Assembly: GCA_964556225.1 (NCBI GenBank)
Contig: CAZKVJ010000007.1
Location: 93,055-157,054, forward strand
Length of the DNA: 64,000 nucleotides
From: CAZKVJ01 sp964556225
GTDB taxonomy: Bacteria > Actinomycetota > Acidimicrobiia > Acidimicrobiales > Ilumatobacteraceae
Reading direction: 5' to 3'
Numbering within the stretch: the first letter of the stretch is position 1; each line of letters opens with the position of its first letter. The position numbers and the translations under genes were made by a program. A model generated the notes under the pieces. That model was not told where the DNA came from. It saw nothing but the letters and a program-made list of their open reading frames with translations, and did no database searches. This document shows, piece by piece, positions 17,093 to 23,783 of this stretch.

Positions 17093-17892
17093 ACCACACG
17101 CTCCACAAGCACCACGGCTTGGGCAACGACTTCCTGGTGTGCGACGTCGGCCAGGGCGCGCCCACCGGTGGCTGGGTCGACGCTGCGCAGCGCTGGTGTG
17201 ACCGTCGAGCTGGCATCGGCGCCGACGGACTCTTGCTGCTGACCGTCCTCGGTGACGACGAGCTGGCGATGGTGCTGCACAACGCCGACGGGTCTCGGGC
17301 GGAGATGAGCGGCAACGGCATCCGCTGCCTCGCACACGCCGCCCACCGGGCGCAACGCCGCACCGAGGCCATCGCCTACCGGGTCCACACGGATGCCGGC
17401 CTCCGGGTGGTGGAGCTGACGCCGCTCGACCCGAACACGATCGAGGCGAGCGTCGACATGGGCGAGGTGGCGGTGATCGATGCCCCGTCCGGCTGGGACG
17501 AGATCGGCGCCGACCCGATGCGCCCGGTCGCCCACCTGTCGCTCGGCAACCCGCACACGGTGGTGGGTGTCGAGGACGTCAGCGTGGTCGACCTCGCGGT
17601 GCTGGGTCCGAAGCTGGCCGACGTCAACCTCGAGGTCGTGGAACCTGGCCCCGACGCCGGGGCGCTCACCATGCGGGTCCACGAGCGCGGGGCCGGCATC
17701 ACCCAGGCGTGCGGTACCGGCGCCTGTGCCACGGCGTGGGCGGCGGCCCAGTGGGGGCTCGTCCCCCCCGGCGAAATCACCGTGCACATGGAGGGCGGCG
17801 ATGCGAGAGTGCGTCTGCACCATCCGGCACACGGCCGAGTCACACTGATCGGCCCGTCCGTCTACGTCGGCACCGCGTCGGTGCCGGGCTGA
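17089..17892 (+). CDS. dapF: Diaminopimelate epimerase
   Basis: DapF converts LL- to meso-diaminopimelate for lysine and peptidoglycan. Both active-site Cys are present: C80 in AEMSGNGIRC and C208 in ACGTGAC. The N-terminal KHHGLGNDF substrate loop and NADGSRAEMSGNG block are intact. ATG 17089 overlaps the miaA stop. The 267-aa length is normal. A DapC-like aminotransferase of the same pathway follows after hflX. Confidence 0.95.
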   Translation: MNHTLHKHHGLGNDFLVCDVGQGAPTGGWVDAAQRWCDRRAGIGADGLLLLTVLGDDELAMVLHNADGSRAEMSGNGIRCLAHAAHRAQRRTEAIAYRVHTDAGLRVVELTPLDPNTIEASVDMGEVAVIDAPSGWDEIGADPMRPVAHLSLGNPHTVVGVEDVSVVDLAVLGPKLADVNLEVVEPGPDAGALTMRVHERGAGITQACGTGACATAWAAAQWGLVPPGEITVHMEGGDARVRLHHPAHGRVTLIGPSVYVGTASVPG

Positions 17893-17908
17893 GCGAGGTC
17901 GATCGAAC

Positions 17909-19213
17909 GTGACATCCCCCTACCAGGAAGCGCTCGGCGCCACGCTGATCGAGCGCACCCGCCGCGAGCGGATCGTCCTGGTCGGTGTGACGTTCCCCGG
18001 CCACGACGACGACGAGACCGACGCCAGCCTCGACGAGCTGTCGCTGCTCATCGACACCGCGGGTGCCGACGAGGTGGCTCGCCTCGTGCAGCGGCGCGAC
18101 ACCCCGGACCACACGTGGTTCATCGGCAAGGGCAAGGCCGACGAGCTGCGCGAGCTGTGCCTGGCGGTCGACGCCGACACGGTGGTCTTCGACAACGAGC
18201 TGTCGCCCGCCCAGCAGTACAACCTGGAGAAGCTGCTCGGGCGCACCGCCATCGACCGCACCGCCGTGATCCTCGACATCTTCGCCCAGAACGCCCACAC
18301 CCTCGAGGGCAAGGCCCAAGTCGAGCTGGCGCTGCTGCGCTACCGGCTGCCGCGGCTGCGCCGGGGCGCGAGCGCCCGGCTGTCCCAGCAGCGCGGCGGC
18401 GTGGGCATGCGCTTCGGCGGCGGCGAGACCAAGCTCGAGGTCGATCGGCGCCAGATCCTCACCCGCATCTCCCGCCTCGAGCGGGAGCTGGCCGAGCTGT
18501 CGCGCACCCGGCACCTCCAGCGCAAGAGTCGGGGCCGCAGCGGGCTGGCCGCGGTGTCGATCGTGGGCTACACGAACGCCGGGAAGTCCACGCTGCTCAA
18601 CCGCCTCACCCAGGCCGGGGTGCTGGTGGAGGACCGGCTGTTCGCCACGCTCGACCCCACCACGCGGCGGTTGTCGCTCCCCGGGGGCGAGCCGGTCCTG
18701 CTCACCGACACCGTCGGGTTCGTGCGCCGCCTGCCCCACGGGCTGGTCGAGGCGTTCAAGAGCACGCTCGAGCTCGTGGCCGAGGCCGACCTGCTGGTGC
18801 ACGTGGTCGACGCGTCGGCCGCCGATCCGCCCGGACAGATCGACGCCGTGCGCACCGTGCTGGCCGGGATCGGCGCCGAGTCCGTGCCGGAGCTGTTGGT
18901 GTTCAACAAGGCCGACCTCGACCCGGACGAGGCGGCGTCCCTCGTTGCGTCGCACCGTGGGTCAGTGGCGGTCAGCGCCCGCACCGGCGAGGGCATCGAC
19001 GAGCTCCTGCGGGCGCTGGCCGACCGGGTTCGGGCGCTCACCTCAGTGGTCGAGCTGCTCGTCCCCTACGAGCGCGGCGACGTGCTGGCAGCGATCCACC
19101 GCGAAGGCGAGGTCGTCTCCACCAGCCACGAGGACGGCGGGCTGCGGATCCGAGCGCGCCTGTCCGACGCGTCGGCCGGGCGGCTCGCCGAGTTCGTGGT
19201 GTCGACGCCGTGA
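17909..19213 (+). CDS. hflX: Ribosome-associated GTPase HflX
   Basis: HflX binds the 50S subunit and splits stalled ribosomes under stress. The N-terminal domain includes HTWFIGKGKADEL and NELSPAQQYNLEKLL. The middle has the GGGETKLEVDRR helix. The G domain has G1 GYTNAGKSTLLN, G3 DTVGFVRRLP and G4 FNKADLD. GTG 17909 follows GAGCGAGG. Length is 434 aa. It sits 16 bases after dapF and probably belongs to the miaB-miaA-dapF-hflX run. Confidence 0.95.
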   Translation: MTSPYQEALGATLIERTRRERIVLVGVTFPGHDDDETDASLDELSLLIDTAGADEVARLVQRRDTPDHTWFIGKGKADELRELCLAVDADTVVFDNELSPAQQYNLEKLLGRTAIDRTAVILDIFAQNAHTLEGKAQVELALLRYRLPRLRRGASARLSQQRGGVGMRFGGGETKLEVDRRQILTRISRLERELAELSRTRHLQRKSRGRSGLAAVSIVGYTNAGKSTLLNRLTQAGVLVEDRLFATLDPTTRRLSLPGGEPVLLTDTVGFVRRLPHGLVEAFKSTLELVAEADLLVHVVDASAADPPGQIDAVRTVLAGIGAESVPELLVFNKADLDPDEAASLVASHRGSVAVSARTGEGIDELLRALADRVRALTSVVELLVPYERGDVLAAIHREGEVVSTSHEDGGLRIRARLSDASAGRLAEFVVSTP

Positions 19214-19247
19214 CGGAGGCGGGCGGCCGTGGCGCCCGTGCGCCAGC

Positions 19248-20390
19248 ATGGTCCCGATGAACGCGAGCGCCGACACCCCCCGCCCGGAGGGCTTCGTCCC
19301 GCCTCCGTACCCGTACGACCGCCTCGACCGGTTCAAGCCCCTCGCCGAGGCGCTGCCGGGCGGGCTCGTGGACCTCTCCATCGGGACGCCCTGCGACGCC
19401 CCGCCCGCCGCGGTCGTCGAGGCGCTGTCGCGCAGCGACTCGGAGCGGGGCTACCCGCCGAGCATCGGCACGGAGGCCCTCAGGGGTGCGGCGCAGCGCT
19501 GGATGGGTCGGCGCTTCGACGTCGACGTGCCGCTCGGGCAGATCGCCGCCTGCATCGGCACGAAGGAGCTGGTGGCCACGACCCCGCAGTACCTCCGCCT
19601 GCGCGACCCGTCCCGGGACACGGTGCTCTACCCGGCGGTGTCGTACCCGACGTACGAGATGGGGGCGATCCTCGGGGGCTGCCGGGCGGTGGCGGTCCCC
19701 CCGTTGCCGGGCGGCGGGATCGACCTCGCCGCGATCGACCCCGCCGATGCCAAGCGAGCGCTGCTGCTGTGGGTGAACAGCCCGTCCAACCCGACGGGCT
19801 CCCTCGACGACCTCGACGCGGCGGCCGCCTGGGGGCGCGCTGGCGGCGTCCCGGTGTTCAGCGACGAGTGCTACACCGAGTTCACCTGGGACGGCCCGCC
19901 GCGAACGATCCTCGAGTCCGGTCTCGACGGCGTGGTCGCCGTGCACTCGCTCTCCAAGCGCTCGAACCTGGCCGGGGTGCGCGTCGGGTTCTACGCCGGC
20001 GATGCCGACCTGCTCGCCTACCTGAAGGAGGTCCGCAAGCACGTCGGCATGCTGGTGCCGGGCCCCGCGCAGGCGGCGGCATCGGTCGCGCTCGACGACG
20101 ACGCCCACGTTGGGGTGCAGCGTGCCCGCTACCGGGACCGACTGGAACGGCTGGCGCGAGTGCTGGGCCGGTGGGCCGGGATCGAGATCGACCTGCCCCG
20201 AGGTGGCTTCTACCTGTGGTTCGACGCCGGTGACGGCTGGGCCTTCGCGGAGCGACTGGCGGCCGAGGGTGGGGCGTTGGTGAGCCCCGGCGACTTCTAC
20301 GGCGCCGGCGGTGCCAGCCACGTGCGGGTCGCCGTGGTACAACCGGACGACCGCATCGAGCTCGTCGCCCGCCGTCTGGGAGCCACCTGA
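19248..20390 (+). CDS. Class I PLP aminotransferase, probable succinyldiaminopimelate aminotransferase (DapC type)
   Basis: The 380-aa protein is a fold-type I aminotransferase. It has the N-terminal DLSIGTPCDAPP, the PLP-contact VNSPSNPTG, the SDECYTEF strand and the Schiff-base Lys at about 237 in SLSKRSNLAGVRVGF. Actinobacterial DapC enzymes have this form and make LL-succinyl-DAP. The nearby dapF supports that role, but the assignment is inferred from family and context. ATG 19248 and ATG 19257 are both possible; neither has a clear RBS. The stop overlaps the next ATG (TGATG). Confidence 0.75.
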   Translation: MVPMNASADTPRPEGFVPPPYPYDRLDRFKPLAEALPGGLVDLSIGTPCDAPPAAVVEALSRSDSERGYPPSIGTEALRGAAQRWMGRRFDVDVPLGQIAACIGTKELVATTPQYLRLRDPSRDTVLYPAVSYPTYEMGAILGGCRAVAVPPLPGGGIDLAAIDPADAKRALLLWVNSPSNPTGSLDDLDAAAAWGRAGGVPVFSDECYTEFTWDGPPRTILESGLDGVVAVHSLSKRSNLAGVRVGFYAGDADLLAYLKEVRKHVGMLVPGPAQAAASVALDDDAHVGVQRARYRDRLERLARVLGRWAGIEIDLPRGGFYLWFDAGDGWAFAERLAAEGGALVSPGDFYGAGGASHVRVAVVQPDDRIELVARRLGAT

Positions 20391-21148
20391 TGTCCTACGA
20401 ACCGAGCGCACCGCCCCCCTTGGGCGGCGCCCCCGCCGTCGCACCGCCCGTGCCGGGTTCGCCGCCTCCGACGCGCACGCACCCGGGGAGGGCGTTGATC
20501 GTCATCGGCATCGTGGCGATCGTGGTGGGACTGGTCGGGGGGCTCGCCCTCGCGGTGGTCGGGGTCACCCGCGAGCAGGCGGCGGTGGAGGACCTCGCGC
20601 GCGCCCCCGCCGGATGTGCCACCCGTCTGGAGTTCGACCGAACGGGCACCTTCTACCTGTACGTGGAGACGGCGGGAACGATCGAGGACCTCGGTGGGAG
20701 CTGCCCGAACGACGACCGTGACTACGAGACCGACGACGAGCGGCCCGACGTCGAGCTTCAGCTCGTCGACGACGACGGCGACGAGGTCGACCTCGACCGC
20801 GCCAGCGGCACGTCGTACGACACCGGCGGGTTCGTCGGGCGCATGAAGCGCGAGTTCGAGATCGACGACGAGGGCGACTACGTGCTGACCGTCACCAGCG
20901 ATGACGACGAGGTCGTCGTGGCGGTGGGCGGCGACGTCGGCTCGATCGCCGTGCCGTGGGCGGTCGGTGGGTTCCTGCTCGGCCTCGGCGGCGTGATCGT
21001 GGGAGTGGGGCTGGCGATCGTCGGGCTGGTGCGGCGCAGCCGGGCTCGACGTGAGCCGCCGCCGAGTGCCGGGCTCACCCCGCCCCCGGGGACCTACACG
21101 CCGATGCCCCCACCCTCACCTGGCACCTGGCAACCCCCCTCCGTCTGA
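20390..21148 (+). CDS. Two-helix membrane protein with acidic external domain and Pro-rich tails
   Basis: Unrecognised. Residues 1-30 are Pro-rich and cytoplasmic. A first helix (LIVIGIVAIVVGLVGGLALAV) is followed by an external domain of about 115 residues, very rich in Asp/Glu (for example NDDRDYETDDERPD), with two Cys that could form a disulfide. A second helix and a Pro-rich tail follow. The domain between the helices reads as beta strands (FYLYVETAG, YVLTVTSDDDE), like a small pre-peptidase or ligand-binding domain. It overlaps the aminotransferase stop by one base and is likely co-transcribed. Confidence 0.7.
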   Translation: MSYEPSAPPPLGGAPAVAPPVPGSPPPTRTHPGRALIVIGIVAIVVGLVGGLALAVVGVTREQAAVEDLARAPAGCATRLEFDRTGTFYLYVETAGTIEDLGGSCPNDDRDYETDDERPDVELQLVDDDGDEVDLDRASGTSYDTGGFVGRMKREFEIDDEGDYVLTVTSDDDEVVVAVGGDVGSIAVPWAVGGFLLGLGGVIVGVGLAIVGLVRRSRARREPPPSAGLTPPPGTYTPMPPPSPGTWQPPSV

Positions 21149-21193
21149 CTCCTCCGTCTGACCCCTCTCGAACGGGAAGGGGAGGGGCGGGGG

Positions 21194-21826
21194 TCAGAGG
21201 CGGCGCATGACGGTGACGACGCGGCCGAACACCGTAACCTCGGACGCCGGGTAGACCATCGGCTCGAGGCGCGGGTTTGCGGGGAGCAGCGTGACGGTGC
21301 CGCCGGAACGCCGGTAGGTCTTCACCGTCGCTTCCTCGCCGGGGATGCCGGCTACGACGACGTCGCCGTTGGCGGCCTCGGCCTGCTGGCGAGCCACGAC
21401 GAAGTCGCCGTCGAGGATGCCGGCGTCGATCATCGAGTCGCCGCGCACACGCAGCATGAACAGCTCGCCCTCGCCGGTGAAGTCGGCCGGGAGCGGGAAC
21501 AGCTCCTCGACGTTCTCCTGGGCCAGAACGTCCGTGCCGGCGGCGACGTCGCCCACGAGGGGGACGTGGCGGGCGGGGCGCCGCTCGAACGCGGCGCCCG
21601 AGTTGGGGTCGTAGCGCACCTCGATGGCCCGGGGCTTGGTGGGATCTCGGCGCAGGTACCCGAGGCGCTGCAGCGTGGCGAGGTGGTTGTGGACCGTGGA
21701 CGGCGAGGTGAGCCCCACCGCCTCGCCGATCTCTCGCACGGAGGGCGGGTAGCCGCGCTCTTGCATGCTGCGCTCGATGACGTCGAGGATCTCGCGCTGA
21801 CGGGGGGTGATGCGGGCGTCGGCCAT
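21194..21826 (-). CDS. lexA: SOS repressor LexA
   Basis: LexA represses DNA-damage genes and self-cleaves when RecA filaments form. The 210-aa protein has the N-terminal winged helix (YPPSVREIGEAVGLTSPSTVHNHL), the Ala96-Gly97 cleavage site in DVAAGT, and the catalytic pair Ser131 (RGDSM) and Lys169 (EEATVK). ATG 21826 has TACGCT six bases upstream. The intergenic region holds four SOS boxes, so lexA is autoregulated. It is divergent from a LysM protein gene, as in mycobacteria. Confidence 0.97.
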   Translation of the reverse strand: MADARITPRQREILDVIERSMQERGYPPSVREIGEAVGLTSPSTVHNHLATLQRLGYLRRDPTKPRAIEVRYDPNSGAAFERRPARHVPLVGDVAAGTDVLAQENVEELFPLPADFTGEGELFMLRVRGDSMIDAGILDGDFVVARQQAEAANGDVVVAGIPGEEATVKTYRRSGGTVTLLPANPRLEPMVYPASEVTVFGRVVTVMRRL

Positions 21827-21832
21827 GACCAC

Positions 21833-21838
21833 AGCGTA
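21833..21838 (-). promoter_or_regulatory. Leaderless -10 element for lexA
   Basis: On the minus strand TACGCT ends six bases before ATG 21826. The first SOS box (21859-21872) would cover the matching -35 position. Confidence 0.5.
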
Positions 21839-21858
21839 CGGGCGTTCGACGCGCAGGT

Positions 21859-21872
21859 CAAACACCCGTTCG
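21859..21872. promoter_or_regulatory. SOS box 1 of lexA/LysM intergenic region
   Basis: CAAAC-ACCC-GTTCG differs from CGAAC-N4-GTTCG at one position. It lies at the expected lexA -35 region. Confidence 0.65.
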
Positions 21873-21873
21873 G

Positions 21874-21887
21874 GAAACGAATGTTCG
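21874..21887. promoter_or_regulatory. SOS box 2 of lexA/LysM intergenic region
   Basis: GAAAC-GAAT-GTTCG differs from the consensus at two positions and begins one base after box 1. Confidence 0.5.
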
Positions 21888-21903
21888 ATTCGGACGTTGA
21901 CAT

Positions 21904-21917
21904 CGAACAACCGTTCG
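21904..21917. promoter_or_regulatory. SOS box 3 of lexA/LysM intergenic region
   Basis: CGAAC-AACC-GTTCG is a perfect consensus match. Confidence 0.88.
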
Positions 21918-21927
21918 TGGCACACTC

Positions 21928-21941
21928 CGAACGAGCGTTCG
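21928..21941. promoter_or_regulatory. SOS box 4 of lexA/LysM intergenic region
   Basis: CGAAC-GAGC-GTTCG is a perfect consensus match, nearest to the LysM gene and 24 bases from box 3. Confidence 0.88.
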
Positions 21942-22006
21942 CCACCGCCCACCGAGTCCCGGTGGCGAGCGCAGCGATCTGAACCCCCCAATCCCCGGAG
22001 CAGACC

Positions 22007-22423
22007 ATGGCACTGGCGATCGAACCCTGGCAGCACGTCACCCATCACGAGCCCGCTCCCCGCCCCGTCGAGCTGCGGCTCATCCCGGGCGGTCGCTCGC
22101 TGCCGCCGATCCGCTCCACCTATCGTCGCCGTCGCCTGGCAGTGGGCCTCGTGGCGATGGCGGTGCTGATCTCGGGCGGCCTCGCCGTCCGTGCCACCCT
22201 GGGCGGGCTCGGGGGCGTCCCTGCCTCCGTCCCCGCAGCTCGCCCGGTGGTGGCGACCCCCGCGTCGGGCGGTGCGTACGTCGTGCAGCCCGGCGACACC
22301 CTGTGGTCCATCGCCCAGCGCTTCCACGGCGAGCGTGATCTCAGCGCCTTCGTCGACGAGCTGGTCGAGCTGAACGGCGGCACCGGCCTGCAGCCGGGCC
22401 AGCAGCTCGGTCTGCCGGGCTGA
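22007..22423 (+). CDS. LysM-domain membrane protein, probable SOS-induced cell-division inhibitor
   Basis: The 138-aa protein has one transmembrane helix (about 45-65) and a C-terminal LysM peptidoglycan-binding domain (YVVQPGDTLWSIAQRF to GLQPGQQLGLPG). In mycobacteria the gene divergent from lexA (Rv2719c/ChiZ) has this architecture and delays division after DNA damage. The same position and four SOS boxes suggest the same role. ATG 22007 follows CCGGAG. The mechanism here is inferred from gene position and domain. Confidence 0.8.
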   Translation: MALAIEPWQHVTHHEPAPRPVELRLIPGGRSLPPIRSTYRRRRLAVGLVAMAVLISGGLAVRATLGGLGGVPASVPAARPVVATPASGGAYVVQPGDTLWSIAQRFHGERDLSAFVDELVELNGGTGLQPGQQLGLPG

Positions 22424-22533
22424 GCCCGTCGCCCCTTCTCGGCGTGTGGATTCCCGCTCTGGCGCCGGGGATCCGCACCTGAAACGTTGCGCGATGGCGG
22501 GGTGGGCGACCGGGGCCCGCCGGTGCCGCGCAG

Positions 22534-22539
22534 TATCGT
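22534..22539 (+). promoter_or_regulatory. Leaderless -10 element for nrdR
   Basis: TATCGT ends seven bases before GTG 22547. Confidence 0.45.
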
Positions 22540-22546
22540 GCGCCGC

Positions 22547-23008
22547 GTGCACTGCCCGGCGTGCCACTCCGACGAGACGAAGGTGATCGACTCGCGCACC
22601 GCCGAGGACGGCGCGGCGATCCGTCGCCGCCGGCAGTGCGAGGCGTGTGGCTATCGGTTCACCACCTACGAGCGCATCGAGGAGGTCCCGCTCACGGTGG
22701 TCAAGCGCGACGGCAGCCGGGAGCCGTTCGACCGGGCGAAGATCGTGTCCGGGGTGCTCGCTGCCACCAAGGGCCGTCCCGTCACGCTCGACACCGTCGA
22801 CGTGCTGGCCACCGACGTCGAGGACGAGCTGCGCCTCGAGGGTGGCGAGATCACCACCACCCGCGTCGGCCTCGCCGTGCTGGAGCGCCTGCGCCACCTC
22901 GACGAGGTGGCGTACCTGCGCTTCGCCAGCGTCTACAAGAACTTCGATGCCGTGGCCGACTTCCGCCGCGAGCTGGCGCTGCTCGAGAAGGAGCCGAGCG
23001 CCCAGTAG
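22547..23008 (+). CDS. nrdR: Ribonucleotide reductase repressor NrdR
   Basis: NrdR is a zinc-finger/ATP-cone repressor that senses ATP and dATP. The N-terminal zinc ribbon is CPACHSDETKVIDSR plus CEACGYRFTTYER. The ATP cone follows (VVKRDGSREPFDRAKI to VAYLRFASVYKNF). At 153 aa from GTG 22547 the length is typical; an upstream in-frame start at 22487 would add residues not seen in the family. Its likely target, nrdJ, lies 3.5 kb downstream with NrdR-like boxes. Confidence 0.95.
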   Translation: MHCPACHSDETKVIDSRTAEDGAAIRRRRQCEACGYRFTTYERIEEVPLTVVKRDGSREPFDRAKIVSGVLAATKGRPVTLDTVDVLATDVEDELRLEGGEITTTRVGLAVLERLRHLDEVAYLRFASVYKNFDAVADFRRELALLEKEPSAQ

Positions 23009-23011
23009 CCC

Positions 23012-23686
23012 TCAACGGGCTCGCAGCGCCCGCACGAACAGGAACCCCTCGTCCTCCAGCACGTGGGCCACGCGGAGCCGCTCGCCCAAGTCGGGCGCGC
23101 CGTCCACCAGGCGGGGGCCCGCCCCGCCGACGACCGCGGGTGCGATCGTCACGTTCCACTCGTCGACAAGCCCGGCTCGGGCGAGGGCGCCGTTCAGGCG
23201 GGGCCCGCCCTCGGCGTGCACGAACCGCGCGCCGAAGCGCCGGCGCAGCTCGACCAGCGCTGCGGTGAGGTCGACGGTGCCGGTCCCGGCACGGATCGTC
23301 TCCACGTCCACCTCGGGGCCGTCGGTGGGCAGCACGAGCACGGCGGCACCGCTCGTGACCAGGCCCGAGCCGGGGTCGAGCCGCCCGGACCGGCTGACGA
23401 CGGCGATGCGCTGGCCGGCCCTGCGAGGCGCGCCGTAGCGCTCTTCGCGTGCCGTGCCGGCGCCGACGAGGATCACGTCGGCGTGGTGGCGGAGCGCGCC
23501 GAGGACCGCAGTGTCGGCCGGGCTCGACAGCGCGCCGGAGGTCGCATCGACGACGGTCGAGCCGTCGAGGCTCTGCACCATGCACACCGCGAGCCATGGC
23601 CGGCCGTCGGCGTGCGGCGGCCGCTCGGCGGCGTACGCGTCGAGCGGGTCGACGGGATCGAGGGGGTCGGGCAGCAGCTGGCGCAC
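23012..23686 (-). CDS. RibD C-terminal-like (dihydrofolate-reductase fold) reductase
   Basis: The 224-aa protein resembles the reductase domain of RibD: MVQSLDGSTVV near the N-terminus, a DVILVGAGTAREERYG loop, HAEGGPRLNGALARAGLVDEW, and TIAPAVVGGAGPRL. The family uses NADPH to reduce a ribosylamino-pyrimidine in riboflavin synthesis or in similar reactions of F420 and pterin metabolism. No deaminase domain or other rib genes are near, so the substrate is open. GTG 23686 is the first start. It converges on nrdR with three bases between. Confidence 0.8.
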   Translation of the reverse strand: MRQLLPDPLDPVDPLDAYAAERPPHADGRPWLAVCMVQSLDGSTVVDATSGALSSPADTAVLGALRHHADVILVGAGTAREERYGAPRRAGQRIAVVSRSGRLDPGSGLVTSGAAVLVLPTDGPEVDVETIRAGTGTVDLTAALVELRRRFGARFVHAEGGPRLNGALARAGLVDEWNVTIAPAVVGGAGPRLVDGAPDLGERLRVAHVLEDEGFLFVRALRAR

Positions 23687-23783
23687 GGCGTGATGATGTC
23701 ACCCGCCGTGGCGCGCCCGCCCACCGTCGGGCAGCATGGGGACCGACTGCGGCCGCCGGCCGCTCGGAGCCACTGGGGGCACC

